51,908 nt of DNA from Rhodoferax sp. (GCA_030645355.1 JAUSNJ010000074.1:1-51908), one strand, 5' to 3'; counted from the first letter of the stretch, positions 23,624 through 34,941 are shown. A program made the numbers and translations. Notes: generated by a model not told the origin, from the letters alone.

Positions 23624-25567
23624 ATGCGAAAATCCGTTTCACAGATGAAACTCCATAGAAAATTTATATTTGCGATTTTTGGAGTTGCTGTTTTTTGCGC
23701 TGCTGCCAGTAGCACGGCATTGACTCTGGGTCGTGCACGCGGTGCAGTGCTTCTAGGGCAACCCCTCAAATTGACCGTTCCGATTCAGCTGGAGTCCAGA
23801 GAAGATCCATCTGCGATGTGCTTTGACGCGGACGTTTTTTATGGGGACAGCAAGCAGGATGCCAGTCGGGTTGGTGTGACCAGCGATGTGTCTCCCCAGT
23901 CGCAATCGGCCAACCTGTATGTCAGCGCGCTGGGCAATGTCGATGAGCCCGTTGTGACCGTGTATTTGCGAGCCGGTTGTGCAGGCAAAACGTCTCGCCG
24001 CTATGTACTCTTGGCCGAACTGGTGACCGAGATGGCGCGGCAGCCTGTCGATGCAGTTACTCCAACGCGTGCCTTGCCCGATGTCGTGGCACCAAGGACC
24101 CAAGCCAACCCCGTGGATGTGTCGGAAAACGCTAAGGCAAAGCCCGTAACCAGGCGCTTGAGCGCGACGGGGTCAGGGTTGGAGTCGACGCACACGCCTG
24201 CAGCCAACTCAAATCCCAGCGTTGCTACCAGGAGGCCGGCGTCCGGTCGTCCCCGTTTGAAGCTTGCCCCTGTCGACTTGACGGTCGACCGTGATCCGAT
24301 TCTGAAGCTCAGCAATGAACTGTTGCTGGGGGGCCTGGAGGATCTGCAAAAACGTGCTCAAGCGGTGGCACTTTGGCAATCACTCAACGCCTCACCAGAA
24401 GAAGTGCTCAGTGCGCAAAGCCGCCGCCAAGCGCTGGAGGCGGACCTAAAGGGCCTGCACGATGTAACTGCCAAGAATCGCCAGATTCTGGAGGAGCTGA
24501 CGCGTCGCCTGGACACAGCGGAAACTGAGCGCTATTCCAACCCGCTGGTCCACGCACTAATTGCTACATTGTTGGCGTTATGCCTTGGCTGGGTCTATGT
24601 GCGGTCTCGGAGACAACAGGAGGTTGTCGGTGCGCCGCTCTGGTGGCGCGATGAGGGTTCGGTAGATCGTGCCGGGGTTGCGACGCATGTCAGTGAGAGG
24701 GTGTCTGCGCAAGCGGACAGTGAGTGGAGTCATTCTGTTCTAACGGAAACGTCCTCCCCTATGCCGCCCGCGGGTGTGGTAGCAAGGCCCCCAGCGGGAA
24801 TGACAGAGGTTGACATTGATCTTCCGTGGGATGCGCCAGTTGATGTGAATCAGGACGGCATGTCGTCTGTGAGCAAGCCCCAGGCTGCACCGGCGGCGAT
24901 GACATCCAGGGCACTGCGACACCATGATTTCGCCGATAGCATGACGACGACTTTGCGGGCGGTGAATACGAGAGAAATGCTGGATATCCGGCAGCAAGCC
25001 GAGTTCTTCATGACCTTGGGACAGCACCAAGAAGCTGTCGACATGTTGGCGGAGAACATTGATACGGGTGCCGAGGCCAACCCGCTGGTCTATCTCGATC
25101 TGTTGAGAGTCCTGCATACACTGGGTCGCAAGGCGGGTTACGACCATTACAGGAATGCATTCAATGGAATTTTTTCAGGACGCGTTCCCGAGTACGCCGA
25201 TTTCAATCACGGTGGAAAATGCCTGGAGGCTTACCCCGATGTTTGCCATCGCCTCGTCCAGCTTTGGCCATCGGAAGAAGCCGTTGCCTACATCGAAGAG
25301 TGTTTGGTCAGCAGGTCCGATGGCGACGCTGCGCATGGGTTCGACCTGGAGGCTTTTCGTGACTTGCTGATGTTGCACGGTGTGGCCATGCGAATGGATT
25401 CAGCCCTTGACACCGGTTTCTCTTCTTTCAGCACTGCCAGAACGGTGGCGACTGAAGCAAACTCCCCGAAGATCGACGCGGCGGTCGATTTTGATGTGTC
25501 CGAGCCCGTTGGCAATCTCATCGAATTTGATGCCGCCGATTTGCTTCCCCCGAAAGGGCGCATCTGA
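23624..25567 (+). CDS. FimV-like envelope protein
   Basis: 647 residues from this start. Signal peptide (about 8-32, FIFAIFGVAVFCAAASSTA), then a FimV-type N-terminal domain (LTLGRARGAVLLGQPLKLTVPIQL), which in FimV/TspA proteins precedes a LysM-like region. A Pro/Thr-rich linker, a coiled coil (about 225-300) and one TM helix (about 305-325, HALIATLLALCLGWVYVRS) follow. The cytoplasmic part ends with a helical TPR-like region (IRQQAEFFMTLGQHQEAVDML). FimV proteins support polar pilus assembly and surface sensing. Start uncertain: an ATG at 23645 begins closer to the signal peptide, and the frame is open to 23507. No pilus genes adjoin it. Confidence 0.75.
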   Translation: MRKSVSQMKLHRKFIFAIFGVAVFCAAASSTALTLGRARGAVLLGQPLKLTVPIQLESREDPSAMCFDADVFYGDSKQDASRVGVTSDVSPQSQSANLYVSALGNVDEPVVTVYLRAGCAGKTSRRYVLLAELVTEMARQPVDAVTPTRALPDVVAPRTQANPVDVSENAKAKPVTRRLSATGSGLESTHTPAANSNPSVATRRPASGRPRLKLAPVDLTVDRDPILKLSNELLLGGLEDLQKRAQAVALWQSLNASPEEVLSAQSRRQALEADLKGLHDVTAKNRQILEELTRRLDTAETERYSNPLVHALIATLLALCLGWVYVRSRRQQEVVGAPLWWRDEGSVDRAGVATHVSERVSAQADSEWSHSVLTETSSPMPPAGVVARPPAGMTEVDIDLPWDAPVDVNQDGMSSVSKPQAAPAAMTSRALRHHDFADSMTTTLRAVNTREMLDIRQQAEFFMTLGQHQEAVDMLAENIDTGAEANPLVYLDLLRVLHTLGRKAGYDHYRNAFNGIFSGRVPEYADFNHGGKCLEAYPDVCHRLVQLWPSEEAVAYIEECLVSRSDGDAAHGFDLEAFRDLLMLHGVAMRMDSALDTGFSSFSTARTVATEANSPKIDAAVDFDVSEPVGNLIEFDAADLLPPKGRI

Positions 25568-25583
25568 CTAACCCGGGCCCCAC

Positions 25584-26591
25584 TTAGCGTCTGACCTGCA
25601 AGGCGCCTGGATTGACGATGTTGGTTGGGGTCCCTTTGATGAAGTTGGTGACATTGTCAAACGCTGCGCCAAATAGCTTTTCGTAGTTGTTTTGTTCCAC
25701 ATAGCCAATGTGCGGTGTGCAAATGCAGTTTTCCAGGCGCAACAGTGCGTGACCCTGCAGTATGGGCTCTGTTTCAAAAACGTCCACAGCCGCCATGCCT
25801 GGGCGTCCCCGATTCAAAGCGCTAATCAAGGTGTTGGTCTCAATGATTTCCGCACGTGATGTATTCACGAGGACGGAGGTGGCCTTCATGCGTGAGAGAT
25901 CGGCATGGCTGACCAAGTTACGGGTGGTGTCGCTCAATCGCAAGTGAATGGACAGCACGTCACACGCTTCAAAGAAAGCCTCCCGACTCGTGGCGACTGC
26001 GTAGCCGTCCGCAATGGCCTTCTCCTGCGATGCCTCGCTGCCCCAGATGCAGACCTGCATGCCAAACGCCTTGCCATATCCGGCCACCAGCTGTCCGATT
26101 TTTCCGTAACCCCAGATTCCCAGGACTTTGCCATGCAGCTCACTGCCTATGCCGAAATTCGCCGGCATGGAGCCACTTTTCAGGCCGGATTGCTGCCACG
26201 CGCCGTGTTTCAGATTACCGATGTAGTGCGGTAGCCTTCGCATGGCCGCGAGAACAAGCGCCCAGGTCAACTCTGCTGGAGCCACCCCTGACCCCACGCC
26301 TTCCGCGACAGCAATTCCTCTCTCGGTACAGGCTTGCACGTCCAGGTGGCTGCCAACCCGTCCCGTTTGGGAAATCATCTTCAGCTTTGGCAGTTTCTCA
26401 ATCAACAGGCGGTTGATGTGGGTTCGCTCCCGAATCAGGACAATGACATCTGCGTCTTTGAGACGTACTGAAAGTTGACCAATGCCCTTAACCGTATTGG
26501 TATACACCTTGGCCTGATAGCTTTCCAACTTGGCCGCGCAATCCAGCTTGCGCACGGCATCCTGATAGTCATCCAGAATCACGATATTCAT
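25584..26591 (-). CDS. D-2-hydroxyacid dehydrogenase family protein
   Basis: 335 residues. NAD-dependent oxidoreductase with a Rossmann motif at GKVLGIWGYGKIGQ. Catalytic Arg is in NTSRAEI, Glu in DVFETEP and His in CTPHIGYVE. Similar enzymes reduce 2-oxoacids or oxidise phosphoglycerate; the exact substrate cannot be told. It is convergent with the FimV-like gene, with 16 nt between the stops. This is the more divergent of two family members in the window (see 44303-45319). Confidence 0.92.
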   Translation of the reverse strand: MNIVILDDYQDAVRKLDCAAKLESYQAKVYTNTVKGIGQLSVRLKDADVIVLIRERTHINRLLIEKLPKLKMISQTGRVGSHLDVQACTERGIAVAEGVGSGVAPAELTWALVLAAMRRLPHYIGNLKHGAWQQSGLKSGSMPANFGIGSELHGKVLGIWGYGKIGQLVAGYGKAFGMQVCIWGSEASQEKAIADGYAVATSREAFFEACDVLSIHLRLSDTTRNLVSHADLSRMKATSVLVNTSRAEIIETNTLISALNRGRPGMAAVDVFETEPILQGHALLRLENCICTPHIGYVEQNNYEKLFGAAFDNVTNFIKGTPTNIVNPGALQVRR

Positions 26592-26643
26592 GGACGCAAT
26601 TGTGCCTTGTCATGGCCTTGCGCATGACTGCCATGATCAAGCT

Positions 26644-26973
26644 TTAGGAAAGCGCCGCTTCACGCGCAGCCAAACGGTCCAGTTCTGCGCACACATCTGC
26701 CATCCGACCGGATATGACCATGCGACCGACGCTGGCCCGGGCTTGCCCTGCTTCGACTACACGGACCACCCGCAAGGGCACTTGCACTTTCATGATTTGA
26801 CCGGTAGCCCTCGTCATTGAAGCACCTGATGCTATAGATTGAATAGCAAATTCCTGCGTTTCGTGTTTGAACGTTGCACGGTGCGTGGCAGAGTTTCCAC
26901 CGGTCGTCCACCAGCGCATCAGACTTTGGAGTGGATCAAAAATGGCCGAGCGAATGAAGAAAGCGATGTTCAT
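26644..26973 (-). CDS. Small hypothetical protein downstream of lexA
   Basis: 109 residues. The N-terminus MNIAFFIRSAIFDPLQSLMRWW is hydrophobic/amphipathic; the C-terminal half contains VRVVEAGQARASVGRMVISGRMADVCAELDRLAAREAAL. No family recognised. It begins 21 nt after the lexA stop on the same strand, so it could share the SOS-controlled transcript. It contains a GCTAT-N7-ATAGC stretch (26831-26847) like the dispersed repeat of this window. No strong ribosome site. Frame and position support it moderately. Confidence 0.5.
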   Translation of the reverse strand: MNIAFFIRSAIFDPLQSLMRWWTTGGNSATHRATFKHETQEFAIQSIASGASMTRATGQIMKVQVPLRVVRVVEAGQARASVGRMVISGRMADVCAELDRLAAREAALS

Positions 26974-26994
26974 GGGAATGACTTTCGTGCAGGT

Positions 26995-27669
26995 TTACAT
27001 GAGCATGGTGTTGCGAATCAATCCCACAGCCAGGCCTTCAATCTCGAAAGGCTCTCCTGGCTCCACCACAATGGTTTGATAGTCCGGGTTTTCCGGATGC
27101 AGCTCAATCAGGTGCTTGTTGCGTCTAAAACGCTTGACGGTTACTTCATCGCCCAATCGTGCGACGATGATCTGGCCATTCTTGGCGTCCTTGGTGGCCT
27201 GCACAGCCAACAAATCACCGTCCATGATGCCGGCATCGCGCATGGACATGCCACGCACCTTCAGCAGGTAGTCAGGCTGGCGCTGGAACAGGCTGTTTTC
27301 CACATAGTAGGTTTTGTCAACATGTTCCTGGGCGAGAATGGGTGAGCCCGCAGCGACCCGACCGATCAGCGGCAAGGCCAATTGCGCCAAACCTGGAAGT
27401 GGCAGGGAGAACTGTTTGAAGCGTGATTCGTTGATGGAGCGCAGCGCATCACTTTTCAGACGAATGCCCCGCGAGGTGCCGCTGACCAGTTCAATAACGC
27501 CTTTGCGTGCAAGGGCTTGCAGGTGTTCTTCGGCTGCATTGGCAGACTTGAAGCCGAGTTCATTGGCGATTTCCGCGCGGGTGGGGGGAGCGCCCGTGCG
27601 CGCGATGGCGCTTTGAATCAGGTCCAGAATTTGTTGTTGCCGCGCGGTGAGTTTGGGACTTTCAAGCAT
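26995..27669 (-). CDS. lexA: LexA, SOS repressor
   Basis: 224 residues. N-terminal winged helix (about 1-70: [47 protein letters not shown]) and a C-terminal S24 self-cleaving domain. The Ala-Gly cleavage site lies in RVAAGSPI, the catalytic Ser in GMSMRDAGI and the Lys in DEVTVKRF. It represses SOS genes and is cleaved with RecA after DNA damage. Two SOS boxes upstream (27715-27749) indicate autoregulation, as in other proteobacteria. Divergent from the asparaginase gene. Confidence 0.98.
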   Translation of the reverse strand: MLESPKLTARQQQILDLIQSAIARTGAPPTRAEIANELGFKSANAAEEHLQALARKGVIELVSGTSRGIRLKSDALRSINESRFKQFSLPLPGLAQLALPLIGRVAAGSPILAQEHVDKTYYVENSLFQRQPDYLLKVRGMSMRDAGIMDGDLLAVQATKDAKNGQIIVARLGDEVTVKRFRRNKHLIELHPENPDYQTIVVEPGEPFEIEGLAVGLIRNTMLM

Positions 27670-27714
27670 GCTGACTCCTTGGTTCTGGGCCGGTGGGCTG
27701 TGGGTCTATACACA

Positions 27715-27749
27715 CTGTTTCGGCATCCAGTGACTGTATTTTTAACCAG
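27715..27749. promoter_or_regulatory. Tandem LexA (SOS) boxes
   Basis: CTGTTTCGGCATCCAG (27715-27730) and CTGTATTTTTAACCAG (27734-27749). Both keep the CTG-N10-CAG frame; the second matches CTGTATATATATACAG at 12 of 16 bases. They lie 46-80 nt before lexA and 33-67 nt before the divergent asparaginase gene. Confidence 0.8.
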
Positions 27750-27781
27750 TTTTATTTTGTTTGCAAGCAGAAAGACGAAAT

Positions 27782-29511
<1,730 letters not shown>

Positions 29512-29558
29512 TCACGTCGCGCGATTTCTGTCAGAGAATAGCATGGACCAACCGGCAG

Positions 29559-30341
29559 CTAACTTACAGATTGCGCGCCCCCGGAAAGAAATAACGCCCT
29601 GACACGCTCCAGATCATCAGGTGTGTCCACGCCAGGTCCTGGCGCATGGGTGCTGATATTCACCGCGATGCGGTGCCCGTGCCACAGGGCACGCAATTGT
29701 TCGAGGGCTTCCGTGACCTCAATGGGTGCCTGTGCCAATTGGGGAAACAGCCGCAAAAAACCAACCCGGTATGAATAGATTCCAATGTGGCGCAAGGGAG
29801 CCGGTTGGGGCAGGGCACGCACACCTTGAGCAAATCCGTCGCGCCACCACGCAATGGGCGCTCTGCTGAAGTACAGCGCCAGCCCGGCGGCGTCCACGAC
29901 CACTTTGACCACGTTGGGGTTCACAAAGTCAGACACGCTGTCAATGGCGTGGGCCGCGGTGCCCATGCTGGCAAGCGGTTGGTGTACCAGCAAACGCGCA
30001 ACGGCCTGGACCAGTACCGGGTCGATGAGCGGTTCGTCGCCCTGCACATTGACGACGATCTCGTCGTCGTCCAGCGCCAGCACGTCGCAAGCCTCGGCGA
30101 GCCGGTCGCTGCCGGACGCATGGTCTTGTCGGGTGAGGATGGCCTCGATGCCGTGCGCTTGGCATGCCTGGATGATGGAGGGGTGGTCGGCAGCAACCAC
30201 GATCCGGGTGGTTGACGATGTGCCTGACCGCACGCGTTGGGCGACACGCACCACCATCGGCGCGCCGCACAGGTCCGCAAGGGGCTTGTTGGGCAGACGG
30301 GTCGATGCCAGCCGTGCCGGAATGAGGACGGTGTAGCCCAT
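29559..30341 (-). CDS. kdsB: CMP-KDO synthetase (3-deoxy-manno-octulosonate cytidylyltransferase)
   Basis: 260 residues. Activates KDO as CMP-KDO for lipopolysaccharide inner-core assembly. Nucleotidyltransferase start [17 protein letters not shown], then [15 protein letters not shown] and [10 protein letters not shown]. It starts 8 nt after the Trm112-like gene in the same operon as lpxK, which makes lipid A; both belong to one outer-membrane pathway. Confidence 0.97.
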   Translation of the reverse strand: MGYTVLIPARLASTRLPNKPLADLCGAPMVVRVAQRVRSGTSSTTRIVVAADHPSIIQACQAHGIEAILTRQDHASGSDRLAEACDVLALDDDEIVVNVQGDEPLIDPVLVQAVARLLVHQPLASMGTAAHAIDSVSDFVNPNVVKVVVDAAGLALYFSRAPIAWWRDGFAQGVRALPQPAPLRHIGIYSYRVGFLRLFPQLAQAPIEVTEALEQLRALWHGHRIAVNISTHAPGPGVDTPDDLERVRALFLSGGAQSVS

Positions 30342-30349
30342 GGGCCGAT

Positions 30350-30532
30350 TTACAGGCCGAGCTCTGTATCGGTGAGGGTGCGTGCTTCGTTTTCCAGCAA
30401 AATGGGAATGCCGTCGCGCACGGGGTAGGCCAGGCGAGCGCTGCGGGAGATGAGCTCCTGCTTCTCGCGGTCAAATTCCAGGGGGCCCTTGGTCACGGGG
30501 CAAACAATGAGTTCAAGCAGTCTTGTGTCCAT
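30350..30532 (-). CDS. Trm112-family small protein (YcaR-like)
   Basis: 60 residues: [46 protein letters not shown]. This is the bacterial Trm112/YcaR form, which keeps only one of the zinc cysteines. The eukaryotic relatives activate methyltransferases; the bacterial role is unclear. It starts inside the last 20 nt of lpxK (coupled translation) and ends 8 nt before kdsB, the usual place for this family in proteobacteria. Confidence 0.93.
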   Translation of the reverse strand: MDTRLLELIVCPVTKGPLEFDREKQELISRSARLAYPVRDGIPILLENEARTLTDTELGL

Positions 30533-31586
30533 GGGCAGATGATAGCTTTGCGGCAAGCCGCTCGGCGACAGCCGTATCGACGGCAGTGAAAAATGCAGCC
30601 TCGGGTTGAAACACCAGGGGAACAGCCCACGCTCGCGGCGCGATGGACCATAGCTTGGCTGCGTCCTTCTCTGTGCAAATAATATCGTAGCCCTCATCGA
30701 TACTGGGTGGTAAGCTATCAAAATGATAGTGATCGGGTAGCGCTATGGTCTGATCCAGTGGCAGGTCCCGTGCCCGAAGCATGGAAAAAAAAGACTCCGG
30801 TTGCGCAATGCCTGCAATGGCTGCCAGTGGCCGCGCGTCCGGCGCGTTAAACGCACTCAAGGGTACCGTTGCACCATCGCGACGCACGACACTGGGTGCC
30901 AGGCTACGGTGGGCGGTGTAACCTGCAAAGGCGGGGTCACTCCCGGTGTGCAGCGTCAGCAAGCGCGCAGGGTGTTGGCCCACGCGGGCCACCGTATGGC
31001 GCGGCCAGTGTTCCCGCAGCGGGCCGGCGGGCAGGCACCAACCGTTGCCGCAGCCCCTGTCATCAAATACGCAGATTTCCAGGTCCCTATACAGACTGTA
31101 ATGCTGCAGACCATCGTCACAAACAATGATTTCAGTGGCCGGATGGCGCGCCAACAGGGCGGTGGCGGCTTCATGGCGGGTTTGACCCACAAAGACCGGT
31201 GCGTTGGTCGCTCTGCGAATGAGCAGGGGTTCGTCGCCCACGATATGTGGCGGGGAGTCGCTTTGCACCTCTATGCAGGTCGTCCCATCGCGTCCATAGC
31301 CACGGGATATGACACCCACAATCCGGCCCTGAGCCTGCAGATGCTGTACCAGCGCAATGACCGTGGGGGTCTTGCCAGCCCCGCCGGCGACGACATTGCC
31401 AACCACGATGACGAGCGCATCGACGGATTGGGTCTGGAAGATGCCTGCAGCGTAAAGTTGGCGCCGCAACCACACCACCATCTGGAACAGCAAGGACGCC
31501 GGCCACAGCAGGCCAGCGATCAGCCCCCGCCGGGTCCACGCGCGCACCAGACTGGCTTGCAGCCGGAGCCGCAAAGCGCCGGGCAT
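30513..31586 (-). CDS. lpxK: Tetraacyldisaccharide 4'-kinase
   Basis: 357 residues. Phosphorylates the lipid A disaccharide at the inner membrane. The N-terminal hydrophobic segment ([19 protein letters not shown]) anchors it; the P-loop is [13 protein letters not shown]. Later motifs are [29 protein letters not shown] and CTEKDAAKL. The ATG at 31586 lies 4 nt after exbD; an upstream TTG at 31628 would overlap exbD and is less likely. It overlaps the Trm112-like gene by 20 nt. Confidence 0.96.
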   Translation of the reverse strand: MPGALRLRLQASLVRAWTRRGLIAGLLWPASLLFQMVVWLRRQLYAAGIFQTQSVDALVIVVGNVVAGGAGKTPTVIALVQHLQAQGRIVGVISRGYGRDGTTCIEVQSDSPPHIVGDEPLLIRRATNAPVFVGQTRHEAATALLARHPATEIIVCDDGLQHYSLYRDLEICVFDDRGCGNGWCLPAGPLREHWPRHTVARVGQHPARLLTLHTGSDPAFAGYTAHRSLAPSVVRRDGATVPLSAFNAPDARPLAAIAGIAQPESFFSMLRARDLPLDQTIALPDHYHFDSLPPSIDEGYDIICTEKDAAKLWSIAPRAWAVPLVFQPEAAFFTAVDTAVAERLAAKLSSAHGHKTA

Positions 31587-31590
31587 GGCG

Positions 31591-32019
31591 CTATCGGCCA
31601 CCCGCCTGCGCGGTCGATTGCGTGGCAAAGGTGATCTGGTTCAAACCGGAGCGCCGTGCAGCCTCCATGACAGTGACTACCGACTGGTGTTTGGCACTTG
31701 CGTCTGCGCTGATGATGACCACGGTGTCCTTGCCTGCCTTGGCGCCCTCCGCCAGTGCAATGGCGACACTTTCCAGGCTTCGCCCGACGACCGGAACGCG
31801 GTTGACGCTGTAGGCGCCGTCGGCACTGACGGCCACAATCAGCTCCTTGGCGTAGTCGCGCTGGGCATCGGTGTCGGCCACGGGCAGCTTGAGCTGCATT
31901 TCAGTGAACTTGCTGTAGGTCGTGGAGAGCATCAAAAAAATCAGCACCACCAGTAGCACGTCAATGAACGGGATCAGATTGATCTCGGGCGCTTCCTGGG
32001 TTCGGGGGCGAAAATTCAT
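31591..32019 (-). CDS. exbD: ExbD/TolR-family biopolymer transport protein
   Basis: 142 residues. One N-terminal TM helix with the proton-path Asp in INLIPFIDVLLVVLIFLML, then a periplasmic domain. With the ExbB-like protein encoded 4 nt upstream it forms a proton channel that energises TonB or Tol-like partners. No TonB gene is nearby. In this family exbBD sits next to lpxK in many betaproteobacteria (recollection). Confidence 0.94.
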   Translation of the reverse strand: MNFRPRTQEAPEINLIPFIDVLLVVLIFLMLSTTYSKFTEMQLKLPVADTDAQRDYAKELIVAVSADGAYSVNRVPVVGRSLESVAIALAEGAKAGKDTVVIISADASAKHQSVVTVMEAARRSGLNQITFATQSTAQAGGR

Positions 32020-32023
32020 GGTG

Positions 32024-32650
32024 CTACTTGCGGAACACTTTGAGGTGGCGGGCCAGATGCTCGGCCGAAAGTTCCAGGGTCAGAAGGTAGGCGTCTACCT
32101 GACCCCTGAAGTAACGCCAGAAAATCAACGAGGGAATGGCCACGATCAGCCCAAAAGCCGTGTTGTACAGGGCGATCGAGATGCCATGGGCGAGCTGGGC
32201 CGGGTTGCCGCCGGTGGCGCCACTGGGCGCTTGCGAGCCAAATATCTCGATCATGCCCACTACAGTTCCAAACAGCCCCATCAGCGGTGCTGCCGACGCG
32301 ATGGTGGCGAGTGCGGCGAGGCGCTGTTCCAGACGATGCGCCACGATGCGGCCGGTGCTTTCCATGGTTGCGCGCAAGTCGTCTTCGGTGCAGCGCGGGT
32401 CCGAGTTGATGGCCCGCAAACCGCTGGCAAGCACCTCGCCCAGTGCGGAGTTTTGTTCCAGTTGCGCAACGACGTCGGGGCCGGGGATCGCGGTTCGCGT
32501 GACGCTGAGCACTTCATCAAGAAGCCGCGGCGGCGCAACCTTCGCCGCCTTGAGGCTGATAAAGCGGTCAATAACAATGGCCAGGGCCAGTACGGAGCAG
32601 GCAATGAGGGGCCAGATTGGCCAGCCAGCGGCTTGTATGATGGAAAACAA
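32024..32650 (-). CDS. exbB: ExbB/TolQ/MotA proton-channel family protein
   Basis: 208 residues. TM1 at ~10-30 (IWPLIACSVLALAIVID), then a large cytoplasmic loop and TM2-3 (LATIASAAPLMGLFGTVVGMIEIF and GISIALYNTAFGLIVAIPSLIFW) with the family TVVGM and TAFGLIVAIP motifs. First gene of the exbB-exbD-lpxK-trm112-kdsB run. A DnaA-box consensus lies 73 nt upstream. Confidence 0.95.
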   Translation of the reverse strand: MFSIIQAAGWPIWPLIACSVLALAIVIDRFISLKAAKVAPPRLLDEVLSVTRTAIPGPDVVAQLEQNSALGEVLASGLRAINSDPRCTEDDLRATMESTGRIVAHRLEQRLAALATIASAAPLMGLFGTVVGMIEIFGSQAPSGATGGNPAQLAHGISIALYNTAFGLIVAIPSLIFWRYFRGQVDAYLLTLELSAEHLARHLKVFRK

Positions 32651-32722
32651 ATGGTTACTCCGTGCAGATGCGTTGCATCGTGATTATGGCGCAGGCGTCG
32701 TCCACGCCATGACACCGAAATC

Positions 32723-32731
32723 TGTGGATAA
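32723..32731 (-). other. Single consensus DnaA box upstream of exbB
   Basis: The minus strand reads TTATCCACA, a perfect DnaA box, in the 281-nt exbB/xseA divergent gap. One 9-mer of this kind is expected by chance about once per 130 kb on both strands, so the support is slight. Confidence 0.3.
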
Positions 32732-32931
32732 CTTTGTGCAGAATTTGAGGTGGAGCTGCCGACTCATTGCACGCCAGTGGGGCCCAGACAGACTGATAGC
32801 CATCGTTAGAACAAAATAGCCAATGAAATCAAATACTTGCGATAAGAATTGGGGTTACGGCCGGGGCCTTGCCCCATACAGAATAGTGAGTTCTGGCCTG
32901 TGGACGTTATGCCTGGTTTGGCAGAGTGACT

Positions 32932-34251
32932 ATGAGCTCGGTGCATTCCATGATTGAGTCGTCCCAGCCGTTCGCCCCGGTGTCGCGGGTCTGGCAAGTC
33001 GGAGCCCTGTGCCGCGCCATCGCAGACGCGATGGACGCGCGTTTCAACCCCGTGTGCGTGGCGGGAGAGGTGAGCGGATTTACGCGCGCCGCCAGCGGTC
33101 ATTGTTACTTTTCACTGAAAGACGAATCGGGGCAAATCCGTTGCGCCATGTTCCGACGCGCAGCGAGCTTGCTGGATTTCAGCCCGCGCGACGGTGACCG
33201 GGTCGAAGTTCGCGGTCGGCTTGGTGTGTATGAGCCACGCGGTGAACTGCAATTGGTCGTCGAGAGTATGCGTCCGGCAGGGCAGGGCACACTCTTCGAG
33301 CAATTTTTCAAGCTCAAAGCGAAGCTCGAACAGGAGGGGCTGTTCGACAGCACGCGCAAGCGCCCCTTGCCCGCAATGCCCCGTGGCATCGGCCTGGTTA
33401 CATCACTGGGAGCCGCGGCATTGCACGACGTGGTGACCGCCTTGCAGCGCCGGGTGCCGCACATCCCGGTGGTGTTGGCGCCAGCCTCCGTCCAAGGTGA
33501 GAACGCGCCGCGCGAACTGGTGCAGGCACTATCCGGTCTGTACGCCCTTGCCGACGGATCGGTTAGTGCGCAACCGGTGCACGTTGATGTCATTTTGCTG
33601 GTGCGCGGAGGCGGTGCAATGGAGGATTTGTGGGCCTTCAATGACGAGCCGCTGGCCCGAATGATTGCCCGAAGTCCGGTTCCTGTTGTCAGCGGCGTTG
33701 GGCACGAAACGGACTTCACCATCGCCGATTTTGTGGCTGACCGGCGCGCACCGACGCCGACCGCCGCTGCTGAAATGGTGTCTGAGCCAATGACCGCCTG
33801 GCTGGCGGTCGTGACAGCATTGGAAATGCGCATCGCCGACGCGGTGATGCGTTCTGTGGAAAAACAGGCACAGCGCATCGATCAGGCGAGCGCACGCCTG
33901 GGGCGGCCATCTGCGCTGGCGCACCGTCAGCGCTTGATGTTGTCCGCTTCGCAACAGCGCCTGCAACACGGTGTGCGCATGGCATTGCAGGCACTGCAGT
34001 CGGATGTGACATACCGCGACCAGGGCTGGCGCGACCGTGTGCTCCGTGCGCTACAGGGTCAACACGACCGCTGCCAAAGGGCGGAATTGCGGTTGGGCCT
34101 CCTGGACCCTTCGCTGGTATTGCAGCGTGGCTATGCCTGGTTGACGCTGGAGAATGGCCAGACCTTGAGCAGCGTTGCGCAGGCAATTGTGGGTGAGCAC
34201 GTAAGGGCAACCCTTACCGATGGTGCGGTTGACTTGACCATCCGAAGCTAA
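32932..34251 (+). CDS. xseA: Exodeoxyribonuclease VII large subunit
   Basis: 439 residues. With XseB it degrades single-stranded DNA in repair. N-terminal OB-fold (about 18-115: WQVGALCRAIADAMDARF, VAGEVSGFTRAASGHCYFSLKD), then the catalytic domain (GIGLVTSLGAAALHDVVTAL, LLVRGGGAMEDLWAFNDE, VSGVGHETDFTIADFVADRRAPTPTAAAE). A coiled coil and C-terminal ending GYAWLTLENG follow. ATG at 32932 chosen; a GTG two codons upstream is possible. No XseB gene here. Confidence 0.97.
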   Translation: MSSVHSMIESSQPFAPVSRVWQVGALCRAIADAMDARFNPVCVAGEVSGFTRAASGHCYFSLKDESGQIRCAMFRRAASLLDFSPRDGDRVEVRGRLGVYEPRGELQLVVESMRPAGQGTLFEQFFKLKAKLEQEGLFDSTRKRPLPAMPRGIGLVTSLGAAALHDVVTALQRRVPHIPVVLAPASVQGENAPRELVQALSGLYALADGSVSAQPVHVDVILLVRGGGAMEDLWAFNDEPLARMIARSPVPVVSGVGHETDFTIADFVADRRAPTPTAAAEMVSEPMTAWLAVVTALEMRIADAVMRSVEKQAQRIDQASARLGRPSALAHRQRLMLSASQQRLQHGVRMALQALQSDVTYRDQGWRDRVLRALQGQHDRCQRAELRLGLLDPSLVLQRGYAWLTLENGQTLSSVAQAIVGEHVRATLTDGAVDLTIRS

Positions 34252-34306
34252 GGTGCGAATAAATTCCTACAATCAAGTTCTTTTGCCCACCAATTGAGAG
34301 GATTCC

Positions 34307-34888
34307 ATGGAACACACCCTGCCCGCATTGCCGTTTGCTATTGATGCTCTGGCACCTGCCTATTCCAAAGAAACGCTGGAGTTTCACCATGGCAAGCACC
34401 ACAACGCCTACGTGGTCAACTTGAACAACTTGCAGAAAGGCACTGAATTTGAAAACATGCCACTGGAGGACATCATCAAGAAGTCCACAGGCGGCATTTA
34501 CAACAACTCTGCGCAGATCTGGAACCACACCTTCTTCTGGAACTGCATGAAGCCTAACGGTGGAGGCGAGCCTGCCGGCGCCTTGGCTGCGGCCATCACC
34601 GCCAAATGGGGAAGCTACGCGGCGTTTAAGGAAGCTTTCGTCAAGTCGGCGGTCGGCAATTTTGGTTCCGGTTGGACTTGGCTGGTGAAGAAGGCCGATG
34701 GCTCGGTAGACATCGTCAATATGGGTGCGGCCGGGACGCCGCTGACTACGGCAGACAAGGCCCTGTTGACCGTGGACGTATGGGAGCACGCCTATTACAT
34801 CGACTATCGCAATCTGCGCCAGAAATTTGTCGAGACATATCTGGAGAAGCTGGTGAACTGGAGCTTTGCGGAAGCCAATTTCGCTTGA
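34307..34888 (+). CDS. sodB: Superoxide dismutase, Fe type
   Basis: 193 residues. Converts superoxide to peroxide and oxygen in the cytoplasm. Metal ligands: His in LEFHHGKHH, His in QIWNHTFFW, Asp and His in [18 protein letters not shown] and [10 protein letters not shown] favour iron. GAGAGG lies 7 nt before the ATG. A clean terminator follows 29 nt after the stop. Confidence 0.97.
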   Translation: MEHTLPALPFAIDALAPAYSKETLEFHHGKHHNAYVVNLNNLQKGTEFENMPLEDIIKKSTGGIYNNSAQIWNHTFFWNCMKPNGGGEPAGALAAAITAKWGSYAAFKEAFVKSAVGNFGSGWTWLVKKADGSVDIVNMGAAGTPLTTADKALLTVDVWEHAYYIDYRNLRQKFVETYLEKLVNWSFAEANFA

Positions 34889-34916
34889 AGTTAGCGCACT
34901 GGCGCACACATGAAGA

Positions 34917-34941
34917 AGCCGACAATGTGTCGGCTTTTTTT
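34917..34941 (+). terminator. Intrinsic terminator after sodB
   Basis: AGCCGACA (34917-34924), loop ATG with one extra base, TGTCGGCT (34928-34935), then Ts to 34941. The T-tract runs into the stop of the convergent DUF192 gene. Confidence 0.9.

Noticed and set aside
30706..30745. GCTAT-N7-ATAGT resembling the dispersed repeat, inside lpxK
   Set aside because: It encodes the conserved PDHYHFDS region of LpxK, so the likeness is probably coincidental.
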